Shown: piece by piece, positions 1 through 7,718 of the stretch
How positions within the stretch are numbered: the stretch's first letter is position 1
How the letters are laid out: every line of letters begins with the position of its first letter
NCBI RefSeq assembly: GCF_009299485.1
Contig: NZ_WBSO01000001.1
Span: 62,001-126,000 of the forward strand
DNA: 64,000 nucleotides
Origin: Bifidobacterium apri
GTDB taxonomy: Bacteria; Actinomycetota; Actinomycetes; Actinomycetales; Bifidobacteriaceae
Direction of reading: 5' to 3'
Program-made: the position numbers and the translations under genes
Notes under the pieces: generated by a model
Database searches by the model: none
Told to the model about the DNA's origin: nothing
The model's input: the letters and a program-made list of their open reading frames with translations, nothing else

Positions 1-820
1 GCGTCGATTCACCGTACTTCTCGCGCGACGGGGTCAGCAACCCTACCAGCACGCCAGCCAGCGTGGGGTGAATGCCGGCTTCGAACATCATGACCCATGC
101 GAGAATGCCGACCGCCCCTACAGCAAGCCAAGGCACGCGCTTGCGGCGGACCAGCACGTACCATACGGCGGCGCAGACGGCGATGCCGATAAACCAGTAC
201 CAGCTGTTGAGCGAGGAGAAGAACACGGCGATCAAGATGATCGCAAGCAGATCATCGACCGTGGCGAGGGTCATGAGAAACGCCCTGATGGAGCCGGGCA
301 ACGCCTTGGCGAACAAGGCGAGGACCGTCAGGGAGAAGGCGATATCCGTTGCGGTCGGAACCGCCCAACCGTGGGAGGCGGTGCCGAAGGGTACGACCGC
401 ACCGGTCGCGATGGTCATGCTGCCGACCGCCGGCGGCGCGAACTGCGAGTACAGGCTGATCACTGCGACAAACAGGATGGGCGGAACCAACATGCCGCCC
501 ACTGCGCACAGCATCGGTACAGCGGCGGCCTTGGGGTTCGCAAGCGAACCGGTGGTGAGCTCCTGCTTGAGATCAAGCCCCACCATGAGGAAGAAGACCG
601 TCAATAGGCCGTCTTGCGCCCAATGGCTGATCGGCAGCATCAGGTTCGTTCCCGGAATACCGATGGTGTATTCGGCAACAGCTTCGAAGCCGTGCATCGT
701 CCACGGTAGATTCGCCAACAGCAGGCCGAGCAGGGCGAATCCGAGCATAATCAGCCCGGATATGCGGTCCGATGCGGCGATGCGCCTGATGGTCGTCCAT
801 ACTCCCCTGTGTTGTGCCAT
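1..820 (-). CDS. nhaA: Na+/H+ antiporter NhaA (3' end beyond window)
   Basis: Electroneutral or electrogenic sodium/proton exchange at the cytoplasmic membrane, for pH and Na+ homeostasis. About 273 codons are visible from ATG at 820, preceded by a GGGAG ribosome site; the frame stays open to base 1, so the C-terminal part is missing only because the window ends. Visible family signatures are the string ATDIAFSLTVLAL (about residues 147-159) and VDDLLAIILIA (about 182-192), which carries the paired aspartates equivalent to the transport site of E. coli NhaA. Many hydrophobic helices are present. A small palindrome (840-853, ATGCC-N4-GGCAT) lies in the leader just upstream of the ribosome site, and TACAAT (minus strand, about 889-884) is a possible -10. 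Identification is firm; regulation is guesswork. Confidence 0.95.
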   Translation of the reverse strand, partial: MAQHRGVWTTIRRIAASDRISGLIMLGFALLGLLLANLPWTMHGFEAVAEYTIGIPGTNLMLPISHWAQDGLLTVFFLMVGLDLKQELTTGSLANPKAAAVPMLCAVGGMLVPPILFVAVISLYSQFAPPAVGSMTIATGAVVPFGTASHGWAVPTATDIAFSLTVLALFAKALPGSIRAFLMTLATVDDLLAIILIAVFFSSLNSWYWFIGIAVCAAVWYVLVRRKRVPWLAVGAVGILAWVMMFEAGIHPTLAGVLVGLLTPSREKYGEST

Positions 821-1020
821 ATCACTCCCGTCGCATATGATGCCATACGGCATGCGGAAAACATATATATGCCCATTGTAAAAAATGGTCTGTGAACTGT
901 TCCGCCCGGAGCTGACACACTCCGCACAATGCCGCCAGTCCATACATATGCCGTGTTGGCGCACTTGACGCTGATGTCTTCAGAGGCACGACTCGGAAGC
1001 GATATCGTTCTCTATCCCTG

Positions 1021-1192
1021 CTTGTGCCGACACTCACAGCACACCCAGCGTGGGCAGAAGGATGGGAACCTGCTTCTACCGACACTCAGAGACCCCAAAT
1101 CGTCGGTAAAAGCTCCTACCTACACTCAGACACTCCTCAACGTCGGCAAAATGGTCCGATGACGCTGAGGCACCCGTAAGCGTCGGCAGAGA
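1021..1192. repeat. Palindromic repeat array A (4 units)
   Basis: Four degenerate copies of a roughly 40-bp unit whose arms read CTTCTGCCGACACTGAG and, after about 10 variable bases, CAGCGTCGGCAGAAG. The CGACACT core falls at 1028, 1080, 1120 and 1160, a pitch of 52, 40 and 40 bp. Arms are less perfect than in the other three arrays of the window (13843, 33914, 54174). The array sits upstream of nhaA and has no coding potential. It is probably the oldest or most decayed array of the family. Confidence 0.85.
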
Positions 1193-1227
1193 GTACGGGC
1201 CGCGCACACTGTTGTGCATCGCCGCCC

Positions 1228-1645
1228 GGGGTTATTGGCCAAAATGTGTGTCCGGAAATCGTGTGTAGGGGTTGTTCTGCCGGGCGTGTCGCGGTTTCGA
1301 ATCCTCATGCCGCCACTTTCGAGCCCGGCCAGAATGTGTGTCCGAAACCGGCGCGGACCCGTTGCGGCGCAAGGCGTACAGGCGATTCGAATGTGCCGGG
1401 TCGCGCATGTCATGACATACGTCGTGCGCCAGACAGAAGGCTTCCCGCACTGTCCGGTAGCCATAGCGTCGGTTTGCGTATGCCTGGGCATGCACGAACC
1501 GCAAAACAGGGATCTCCACTGCCGTTTTCCGTCGATATCCGTTCAGCTTCGCATGTCACGGCATACAGGACGTGCACACGACCAGAGCAACAATCAAGAC
1601 TCCCACACACCCCACCAGCAGACACACATACTGGCCTATAACCCG
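1228..1645. repeat. Decayed insertion element with related ends
   Basis: The left end (1228-1254) begins GGGGTTATTGGCC and continues with AAAATGTGTGTCC. The reverse complement of 1619-1645 begins CGGGTTATAGGCC and matches in about 22 of 27 positions. A second end-like string lies inside at 1323-1347. Just inside the left end is a GTGTCGCGG string also seen inside the ends of the neighbouring elements. No intact gene is seen, and no target duplication could be recognised. I read it as a degraded non-autonomous copy of the same element family as at 1704-2017 and 2033-2802. Confidence 0.55.
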
Positions 1646-1703
1646 AGAACTCCAAGCCACTTCAGTCGTCACTGCGGCACCTGTTAGCGTCGATAGACGC
1701 TGA

Positions 1704-2017
1704 GGGGTTAAATGACAAAATGTGTGTTTTATTTTGCCACTTATCCCTACTGACGCAAGGCGCGTCGCGGGGTGATTTTGAATCCGGGGCATTATCGGCG
1801 TCCCCGCTTGACTTTTCCGGAAAACCTGATCCAGCGGCTTCAGATGACAGGCGAAAGAGCATCATCCCAGACACCCTCCAAATAGCAACCAGTAGAAGGG
1901 ACATGACACCGACATTCACACGGATGGGGGCTTGACGCCAGGACCCACCGAGCAGGATGCGCCAATGACGCTACCTCGACACGCCGGAATAAAACACACA
2001 TTTTGTCATTTAACCCC
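1704..2017. mobile_element. MITE-like element with 30-bp perfect inverted repeats
   Basis: Bases 1704-1733 and 1988-2017 are perfect 30-bp inverted repeats starting GGGGTTAAATGACAAAATG. The 314-bp element contains no recognisable gene. Inside the left end is GTCGCGGGGTGAT, a string shared with the left end of the element at 2194. The structure (short, gene-less, perfect terminal inverted repeats) fits a miniature inverted-repeat element mobilised in trans. No clear target duplication was found. The last 53 bp recur exactly at 2836-2888. Confidence 0.7.
1965..2017. repeat. 53-bp direct repeat, copy 1
   Basis: Bases 1965-2017 are identical to 2836-2888. The copy begins ATGACGCTACCTCGACACG and ends with the terminal repeat of the 1704-2017 element. 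The two copies lie either side of the 2033-2802 insertion, so before that insertion they were less than 50 bp apart. Confidence 0.9.
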
Positions 2018-2193
2018 AGGATTCGGCATAAGGCATATAGGAACTAAAGTTATTGCTTATAATCCCCGCAGGCGTTGTGGCCGTAAGCGTGTCGGGGTGT
2101 CGAACTTGGCTCCTGTGTCTTCATGGAGTGATGAGGACACGATCAAACTGGGCCCCGGGGTGTGGATTGTGCGGGGCGAGAATGAAGAAACGG

Positions 2194-2562
2194 GGCGTAT
2201 AGGAAAAAACGTGGTGCTAATGATACGGTCGAGCCTTTGCGGGAGTAAGTGTGTCGCGGGGTGATTAATCATTCGCTTATTAATCCCCGCCTATCGGGGA
2301 TGTCGTGCCGCCCGTCGCCGTTGCATATATCGCATGAGGACGAAATCAAGAAAAGCACGCAGGTGCCCTGTCTGCGGCACGTCGATGAAGAAGAACGGAT
2401 GCGCGGCCGTGCAGGACGAACCCAAAACCGAGCAACTACGGCAACGGCATCCAGTCGTACAACAGGGACGACCCCGCCGTCGAGACTGGATTCCACATCC
2501 GCAAAGGACACGTCGGATAGCCAAAAACGAAGTCTAAAGCACCACGTTTTTTCCTATACGCC
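2194..2562 (+). mobile_element. Inner 369-bp insertion element nested in the outer one
   Basis: Bases 2194-2218 and 2538-2562 are perfect 25-bp inverted repeats (left end starts GGCGTATAGGAAAAAACG). It landed inside the transposase start of the outer element. The flanks are AAGAAACGG (2185-2193) and AAGAACGG (2563-2570), a target duplication with one base difference. Like the outer copy, it carries only a transposase start and end, so it is a deletion derivative that needed a transposase from elsewhere. Confidence 0.8.
2334..2520 (+). pseudogene. Transposase remnant of the inner element
   Basis: ATG 2334 opens MRTKSRKARRCPVCGTSMKK, a clean zinc-ribbon half (CPVCG) homologous to the outer copy. 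After about 23 codons similarity stops. A second frame from about 2407 reads NYGNGIQSYNRDDPAVETGF and ends at TAG 2518-2520, 11 bases before GTCTAAAGCA and the right terminal repeat. This is best explained as a transposase start joined out of frame to its own end after an internal deletion. A 67-codon open frame runs through it but is not expected to be functional. Confidence 0.7.
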
Positions 2563-2835
2563 AAGAACGGCCATGACAGGCTCGGGCGCCAACGCTGGAT
2601 ACGCCCGGGGTGCAGGACGACGGGCTCGGCACGCGACCTGTCCAGGCGCAGGCGTGCCGAGCTGGCGGAGTTCCGGCATATAGGAACCTTCGACGGAGAC
2701 GCCCCGGAACCCGGCACCTCAATCGAATGGACTGACCTGCACATGCCCGTCTTCAACGCCTGAACGAGAAGTCTAAAGCAATAACTTTGGTTCCTATATG
2801 TCCGGCATAAGGAAGGGCTGGGCGGGCAGAACCCG

Positions 2836-2888
2836 ATGACGCTACCTCGACACGCCGGAATAAAACACACATTTTGTCATTTAACCCC
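2836..2888. repeat. 53-bp direct repeat, copy 2
   Basis: Exact copy of 1965-2017, including the 30-base terminal repeat of the 1704-2017 element. No second full element is attached to it, so it is a solo end or the scar of a tandem copy. Confidence 0.9.
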
Positions 2889-2920
2889 GACTGAGCATGG
2901 TGATTTCATGAGAGGGGACG

Positions 2921-2954
2921 AAAAACAAAAACCCTCGGAACAATCCGAGGGTTT
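2921..2954 (-). terminator. Terminator of tRNA-Arg
   Basis: Stem AACCCTCGGA (2930-2939), loop ACAA, TCCGAGGGTT (2944-2953). On the minus strand it is followed by a run rich in T (TTTTTGTTTTT), directly downstream of the tRNA gene. A classic intrinsic terminator. Confidence 0.92.
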
Positions 2955-2959
2955 ATCTG

Positions 2960-3033
2960 TGCGCCAGACAGGATTCGAACCTGCAACCTGCTGATCCGTA
3001 GTCAGCTGCTCTAATCCATTGGGCTACTGGCGC
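2960..3033 (-). tRNA. tRNA-Arg (anticodon ACG)
   Basis: 74 bases fold as a cloverleaf. The acceptor stem is GCGCCAG/CTGGCGC with discriminator A at 2960. The anticodon arm is GCTGA-CTACGGA-TCAGC, giving anticodon ACG. The T arm contains GGTTCGAATCC. The 3' CCA is not encoded. It reads CGT/CGC-type arginine codons, the wobble A normally becoming inosine. It lies next to the insertion-element region, and tRNA genes are common integration neighbours, although no duplicated 3' end of the tRNA was found. Confidence 0.97.
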
Positions 3034-3152
3034 ATGTGCTTTCTTCTTGCTGATTTCTCAGCTCGTTTCCGGCAACTCCATTAATATACAACAGAGTCGC
3101 CGCATTGCCAACTTACGGCGTGTCGCCTTATGGCAGTAGGGTTTTCTCTCCC

Positions 3153-4685
3153 TCAAGCACGACGGGATCCAGATCGACGCCCGTCATGTTCGGGATGAAT
3201 GATGGCGATATCCGCCGTCGGAGCCGCATCGGCGTCGGCACCATCAACACCATCAGCGTCATCAGCCACATGTGCTCCGCCAGTCCCATCACCGGCATCG
3301 TCACCCGCGCCACCCGTAGAGGCGCCACCTGCAGCCGATCGACCCCGGAACGCCGGCGCATCTTCCAAACGCTCCCCTGCCGCAAGCAGCACCGGCTTGC
3401 CTGTTCCAACAATCGCGTCGGCATCCACCACAACACGGGCAACACCCTGCATCTGCGGCAGTTCATACATCGTCCCTTCAAGGGCGTGTTCAATAATCGA
3501 ACGCAATCCCCTGGCACCGGTCCCCTGCGTGATGGCTGTTTTCGCGATGGCCGCAATCGCAGCGGGCGTGAACTCCAAATCCACCCCATCAACCAGGAAC
3601 AGTTTCTGATATTGCTTGACCAGCGCATTGGCCGGCTCGGTGAGAATCCTCTCGAGATCGTTCCGCCCCAACGCATGCAGGGTCGTGACCACCGGGAGCC
3701 TGCCGATGAACTCCGGCAGCAGGCCAAACGCCTCCAGATCGTCCGCATTCGCCTGGGCCAACAGTTCGTCCTGCGTAAGCTCATGATCATGCCACGACGC
3801 ACCGAAACCGCTTTCATGGGCGCCGACACGCTGCGCGACGATATCCGTCAGCCCGACGAACGCACCGCCGCAAATGAACAGGATATCCCGCGTATCGATC
3901 TGCACGCTTTCCTGCTCGCGATGTTTGCGCGTGCCTTCGAGCGGGACCGTCGCCACCGTGCCTTCAAGGATCTTCAGCAACGCCTGCTGAACACCCTCCC
4001 CGCTCACATCGCGGGTGATTGACGTATTCTCCCCGCTTTTACGCGCGATCTTGTCGATCTCGTCGATATAGATGATGCCATGCCGCGCTCGTTCAAGATC
4101 ACCATCCGCCTCCTGGATGAGCCGCTGCAACACGGTTTCCACATCGTCGCCGACATACCCCGCTTCAGTCAGCGTTGTGGCGTCAGCGATGACGAACGGC
4201 ACATGCATCACTTCGGCGAGCGTCTGGGCAAGATATGTTTTGCCCACACCCGTAGGGCCGAGCATCAGGATGTTGGATTTCGCCACACGAACATCCGCGA
4301 AGCGATCAGACGCGCCACGGGCTTCACCGGCGTTGCGCAGGAGTTCCAATTGCCGGCGTTCCGTCCCCGCAGCCGCCTCCTGAAGCTCCATATTGACACG
4401 CTTGTAATGGTTGTATACCGCGACCGCCAGCGTGCGTTTCGCCTCCGTCTGGCCGATGACATGCGAATCAAGATACTGCATGATCTGCGCAGGCTTGGGC
4501 ACGTCGAGTGCGTTGCGTTCAGCGTCACGACGCTCCTCGTCGCCAATCATCTCGACGCAAAGCGCGATGCATTCGTCACAGATGGCGACCCCCGGTCCGG
4601 CGACCAGCTTACGAACCTGTCGTTCGGTTTTCCCGCAGAACGTGCACTGTCGTATATCATCCTGATAGCTGATGACCCGGCTCAT
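3153..4685 (-). CDS. clpX: ATP-dependent Clp protease ATP-binding subunit ClpX
   Basis: AAA+ unfoldase that recognises tagged substrates and threads them into ClpP. The start is ATG 4685, because the product then opens [19 protein letters not shown] and GGAGG precedes it; an in-frame start at 4754 would only add leader sequence. Visible parts are an N-terminal zinc-binding domain (CTFCGK, later CDEC), Walker A GPTGVGKT, Walker [10 protein letters not shown], and the C-terminal AAA small domain with FIGRLPV. At about 510 aa it is well over the usual 410-430, mainly from an Ala/Asp/Gly-rich acidic tail of roughly 80 residues that ends in RRSGSRRA. The upstream clpP2-clpP1 pair is separated from it by a hairpin. 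Confidence 0.97.
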   Translation of the reverse strand: MSRVISYQDDIRQCTFCGKTERQVRKLVAGPGVAICDECIALCVEMIGDEERRDAERNALDVPKPAQIMQYLDSHVIGQTEAKRTLAVAVYNHYKRVNMELQEAAAGTERRQLELLRNAGEARGASDRFADVRVAKSNILMLGPTGVGKTYLAQTLAEVMHVPFVIADATTLTEAGYVGDDVETVLQRLIQEADGDLERARHGIIYIDEIDKIARKSGENTSITRDVSGEGVQQALLKILEGTVATVPLEGTRKHREQESVQIDTRDILFICGGAFVGLTDIVAQRVGAHESGFGASWHDHELTQDELLAQANADDLEAFGLLPEFIGRLPVVTTLHALGRNDLERILTEPANALVKQYQKLFLVDGVDLEFTPAAIAAIAKTAITQGTGARGLRSIIEHALEGTMYELPQMQGVARVVVDADAIVGTGKPVLLAAGERLEDAPAFRGRSAAGGASTGGAGDDAGDGTGGAHVADDADGVDGADADAAPTADIAIIHPEHDGRRSGSRRA

Positions 4686-4749
4686 GAAGCCTCCTTCGTT
4701 GCGGCTGACACAACGCGGCATTGCGGCGCCGCGTACCTCAGTATACGAG

Positions 4750-4781
4750 AACACCCCCGACGCGTTGCCGCCGGGGGTGTT
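4750..4781 (-). terminator. Hairpin between clpP2 and clpX
   Basis: Stem AACACCCCCG (4750-4759) and CGGGGGTGTT (4772-4781), starting 12 bases after the clpP2 stop codon. There is no long T run, so it may terminate clpP transcription only partly and let some reach clpX. Confidence 0.65.
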
Positions 4782-4792
4782 CGCCTGTCCCG

Positions 4793-5464
4793 CTACTTGC
4801 GCGGGGAAAGTACGGCGTCGACCATGCCGTAGTCTTTGGCTTCTTCCGCCGTCAGGAAGGTGTCGACTTCGATGTCCTTGCGGATCTTCTCGACATCCTG
4901 ACCGGTATGCTTGGCGAGCGTGTTCTCAAGCCATTCACGCATACGGAGCATCTCCTTGGCCTGGATCTCGATTTCCGTGGCCTTGCCGAAGCCCTGGTCG
5001 ATGGACGGCTGATGGATTAGCACGCGGGCATTGGGAAGGATCATGCGCTTGCCCTTGGTGCCTGCGGCAAGCAGAATCGCCGCCGCCGACGCCGCCTGCC
5101 CGAGGCACACGGTCTGTACATCAGGCTTGATGTACTGCATGGTGTCGTAGATTGCGGTCATCGCGGTCATGGAACCGCCAGGCGAATTGATGTACATCAT
5201 CACATCACGATTCGGATCCTGGCTTTCCAGCACCAGCAACTGGGCCATAATGTCATCCGCCGACGTGTCATCGACCTGCACGCCCATGAAGATGATGCGG
5301 TCCTCGAACAGCTTGGTGTACGGATCCTGCGTCTTCATACCATACGGGGTGCGTTCACCGAACTGCGGCAATACATACCGGTTCTGTGGCTGATACGCAC
5401 CCATGCCTTGCGGGCCTGCAAGACGTTGCGCGCGCTGCACGAATCGTGCCTCTTCACTTGCCAT
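4793..5464 (-). CDS. clpP2: ATP-dependent Clp protease proteolytic subunit ClpP2
   Basis: Serine peptidase ring subunit of the Clp protease. 223 aa. The catalytic triad is visible as Ser126 (GQAASAAA), His151 (IHQPS) and Asp201 ([11 protein letters not shown]). The QAASAAA version of the nucleophile elbow is typical of the ClpP2 paralogue of actinobacteria, which forms a mixed tetradecamer with ClpP1. It starts 3 bases after the clpP1 stop, with GGGGGAGTGAC as ribosome site inside the end of clpP1, so the two are translated as one operon. Confidence 0.95.
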   Translation of the reverse strand: MASEEARFVQRAQRLAGPQGMGAYQPQNRYVLPQFGERTPYGMKTQDPYTKLFEDRIIFMGVQVDDTSADDIMAQLLVLESQDPNRDVMMYINSPGGSMTAMTAIYDTMQYIKPDVQTVCLGQAASAAAILLAAGTKGKRMILPNARVLIHQPSIDQGFGKATEIEIQAKEMLRMREWLENTLAKHTGQDVEKIRKDIEVDTFLTAEEAKDYGMVDAVLSPRK

Positions 5465-5467
5465 ATG

Positions 5468-6094
5468 TCACTCCCCCTTCACCGCGTCGGAATTCATCGT
5501 GCCCGGCGTGGTCACGATCTTGTCCACGAACCCGTAGTCCAACGCCTCTTGCGCGGTGAACCAATGATCGTATTCGTTGTCCCGGTAGATTTCCTCAACC
5601 GTGTGGCCGGTCTGCTTCGCGGTCAGTTCGGACAGCGTCTTTTTCATGTCCATGATGAGCTCGGCGTTGATGCGCACGTCGGTTGTCGTACCGCCGATAC
5701 CGCCGGACGGCTGATGCATAAGCACACGGGCATGGGAGGTGATGAACCGCTTGCCCGGCGTGCCGGAGCTCAGCAGGAACTGGCCCATGGAAGCCGCCAT
5801 ACCAACAGCCACGGTGGCGACATCCGGCTCGATGAGCTGCATGGTGTCATAAATCGCCATGCCGGCGGTGATGGAACCGCCCGGTGAATTGATATACAGC
5901 CAAATGTCCTTCTTCGGATCCTCAGCCGCGAGCATCAGCATCTGGGCGCAGATGATATTCGCGTTGTCATCCTTCACTTCCGAACCCAACCAGATGATGC
6001 GCTCTTTGAGCAACCGGTTGAAAATCGGGTCGGTTGGTCCTGCGGGCGCGTCATCTTCGGCCATGACGGGCAGGATTGCACTGGAATTGCTCAA
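5468..6094 (-). CDS. clpP1: ATP-dependent Clp protease proteolytic subunit ClpP1
   Basis: 208 aa, first gene of the clpP1-clpP2 operon. Triad: Ser102 (GMAASMG), His127 (MHQPSGG), Asp176 ([12 protein letters not shown]). The GMAASMG elbow is the standard ClpP form. An Ala/Asp/Pro-rich propeptide-like N-terminus of about 20 residues precedes the core, as in other ClpPs that are processed. A ClgR-type palindrome lies 67-79 bases upstream of the start. Confidence 0.95.
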   Translation of the reverse strand: MSNSSAILPVMAEDDAPAGPTDPIFNRLLKERIIWLGSEVKDDNANIICAQMLMLAAEDPKKDIWLYINSPGGSITAGMAIYDTMQLIEPDVATVAVGMAASMGQFLLSSGTPGKRFITSHARVLMHQPSGGIGGTTTDVRINAELIMDMKKTLSELTAKQTGHTVEEIYRDNEYDHWFTAQEALDYGFVDKIVTTPGTMNSDAVKGE

Positions 6095-6160
6095 CCTTGT
6101 CTCCTTCGGTAAATCGTATGTCCTCAGCCTACCGCTTCGAATCGACGCTGGCCAAGGATT

Positions 6161-6173
6161 GCGCGGTCAGCGC
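6161..6173. promoter_or_regulatory. Candidate ClgR operator upstream of clpP1P2
   Basis: On the minus strand GCGCTGACCGCGC contains CGC-N5-GCG, the core of the ClgR site known from actinobacterial clp promoters. It lies 67-79 bases upstream of clpP1. The clgR gene is in this window (57314-57829). The motif is short in a GC-rich genome, so chance is possible. Confidence 0.5.
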
Positions 6174-6193
6174 ATGAGGGTGCCGGGTATGCA

Positions 6194-6229
6194 GATGCGG
6201 CGGTCCGGATCAGTCCGAACCGCCGCATC
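6194..6229 (-). terminator. Hairpin downstream of tig
   Basis: A 16-base stem (6194-6209 with 6214-6229, one mismatch) lies 67 bases past the tig stop. There is no T tract, but the stem is strong. It separates the tig transcript from the clpP promoter. Confidence 0.55.
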
Positions 6230-6295
6230 AATCACGGCAATTCAACCATGCACGGGCACCGCTTCGGGCGTCGCCTCATGCGCATGGGCGGAATG

Positions 6296-7666
6296 TCACT
6301 CAGCGTCCTTGTCGTTGGCGAGTTCGTCCGCCACCGCGGCAGCAGCGGAAGCCGCCTCGACGCTTTCTTCTTCTTCGTTCTCCGGAGTGTCTCCGAGGAA
6401 CTCGCTCAGGTCGAGCGGCTCGCCTTCGGACGTGAAGGACACCGCGCGCATACCGGCGAGCATGCCCTTGGAACGGCCGACTTCCTGGACCGCGGAGCCG
6501 AGCTGGCCATTGCGCACGATCGCGTTGATGAACGCGCTCGGATCCATGCCGTACTGCTGGGCGATGGAAGCGAGGAAGTTGGTGACGTCCATCTGGGAGA
6601 CCTTGACGTCGAGCTTCTCGGCGAGGGTGTCGAGCACGATCTGATCGCGCAGCTCCTTCTCAACCTCCTGCTCAGCCTCGTCCTTCTGCTCCTTGGTGGC
6701 CTTGTCGGCATCCACGCCGTTGTTCTTGAGCTGCTGCTCGAGCAGTTCAGCCTTCACACCCTTCGGCACGGGGATGTCGAGACCTTCTTGCAGCTTGGCG
6801 AGGAACGCGTCACGGGCTTCAGTCGCCTGACGGCCCTTGGCGTCCTGCTCGGCAGCCTTGCGCACGTCAGCCTTGAGCTCCTCGAGCGTGTCGTATTCGG
6901 AAGCTTCCTGGGCGAAATCATCGTCGAGTTCAGGCAGTTCCTCCGCCTTGACGGAGTTGACCTTCACCTTGATCTGAGCCTTCTCACCCTCGTGGTCTCC
7001 GGCTTCCAGCGTGCCTTCGAACGTGGTCTCCTCGCCGGCGGACAGCCCTTCAAGCGCTTCATCGAGGCCGTCCAGCATGGTGCCGGAACCGAGCTCGTAG
7101 CTCACGCCTTCCTGGGAATCCACGGACTCGCCGTCGATCTGGGCATCGAGATCGATATTCGCGTAATCACCCTTGGCAGCCGGACGATCAACGCCGACCA
7201 GCGTAGCGAAACGCTGACGCAGGGAATCAAGACGCTTGGTGATGTCCTCATCGGTGACAGCGGCAGCCGGCACGTCGATGGTCATGCCGTCGAGCTCAGG
7301 AAGTTCGATGTCAGGGCGACGCTCCACAGTCGCGGTGAACTTGAGCTTGGTGTCGTCCTTCGCGGAAGCCGGAACTTCCTGCACGTCGAACTCCGGCTGA
7401 GCCATCGGACGGATCTTCTTCTCTTCGAGGGCCTTGGAGTACAGCTCCGGCACGCCCTGATTGACGGCTTCACCGGCGACGGCACCGAAGCCGACGCGGC
7501 TGTCGATAACCTTGCCAGGCACATGACCCTTACGGAAACCAGGCACGTTGATCTGCTTGCCGATTTCCTTGCGGGCTTCGTCGAGATACGGGTCGAACTC
7601 CTCCGGATCGACGGTGACAGTGAGCTTCACCTTGGTGGGCTCGAGGTTCCTAACGCTGATTTTCAC
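6296..7666 (-). CDS. tig: Trigger factor
   Basis: Ribosome-associated chaperone and peptidyl-prolyl isomerase that meets nascent chains at the tunnel exit. 456 aa. The N-terminal ribosome-binding domain contains the signature GFRKGHVPGKVI (about residues 44-55); a central FKBP-like domain follows, then an alpha-helical C-terminal chaperone domain. The tail is acidic and Glu/Ala-rich (ENEEEESVEAASAAAAVADE). The start is GTG 7666, with CAGGAG 8 bases upstream. It follows the RNase D gene by about 50 bases and may share its transcript. The neighbouring clpP/clpX genes match the usual tig-clp arrangement. Confidence 0.97.
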   Translation of the reverse strand: MKISVRNLEPTKVKLTVTVDPEEFDPYLDEARKEIGKQINVPGFRKGHVPGKVIDSRVGFGAVAGEAVNQGVPELYSKALEEKKIRPMAQPEFDVQEVPASAKDDTKLKFTATVERRPDIELPELDGMTIDVPAAAVTDEDITKRLDSLRQRFATLVGVDRPAAKGDYANIDLDAQIDGESVDSQEGVSYELGSGTMLDGLDEALEGLSAGEETTFEGTLEAGDHEGEKAQIKVKVNSVKAEELPELDDDFAQEASEYDTLEELKADVRKAAEQDAKGRQATEARDAFLAKLQEGLDIPVPKGVKAELLEQQLKNNGVDADKATKEQKDEAEQEVEKELRDQIVLDTLAEKLDVKVSQMDVTNFLASIAQQYGMDPSAFINAIVRNGQLGSAVQEVGRSKGMLAGMRAVSFTSEGEPLDLSEFLGDTPENEEEESVEAASAAAAVADELANDKDAE

Positions 7667-7718
7667 GCTTGCACTCCTGATTGACGAGTATGCATTCTTC
7701 TGCCGTATAAGGCAACCG

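Larger units (their letters stand above)
2131..2763 (+). pseudogene. Transposase remnant of the outer element (interrupted and internally deleted)
   Basis: From ATG 2131 the frame reads MRTRSNWAPGCGLCGARMKK, then is broken by the inner element. It resumes at 2563 as KNGHDRLGRQRWIRPGC, followed by a basic stretch RRRRAELAEF and, after an abrupt join, a short tail ending PVFNA before TGA 2761. The CxxC pair and the RQRW motif are the N-terminal zinc ribbon of IS1249-like transposases. The DDE catalytic domain is absent, so it cannot encode a working enzyme. Both halves are in the same reading frame, but the inserted element carries stops. Confidence 0.75.
2033..2802 (+). mobile_element. Outer internally deleted insertion sequence with 9-bp target duplication
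   Basis: The ends are near-perfect inverted repeats. The left end starts GCATATAGGAACTAAAG; the reverse complement of the right end starts GACATATAGGAACCAAAG. The perfect direct repeat CGGCATAAG flanks it at 2024-2032 and 2803-2811, which marks a 9-bp target duplication. Inside are a zinc-ribbon transposase start (2131) and a transposase-like end (stop 2761-2763) followed closely by GTCTAAAGCA. The catalytic middle is missing. An 8-9 bp duplication and a zinc-ribbon start fit the IS256 family, IS1249-like group; that family call is from memory of the family, not a search. It is interrupted by the element at 2194-2562. Confidence 0.8.

Noticed and set aside
1293-1304. TTCGAATCCT resembling the 3' end of tRNA-Arg, as a possible attachment site
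   Set aside because: Only about ten bases match and these are the universal T-arm sequence; the acceptor part does not match.
1932-2264. 110-codon open frame on the plus strand
   Set aside because: It runs across the end of one element, the start of another and into the inner one; no similarity or ribosome site supports it.
6248-7684. 478-codon open frame on the plus strand opposite tig
   Set aside because: It is the antisense of a strongly conserved gene; the tig strand shows clear family motifs.
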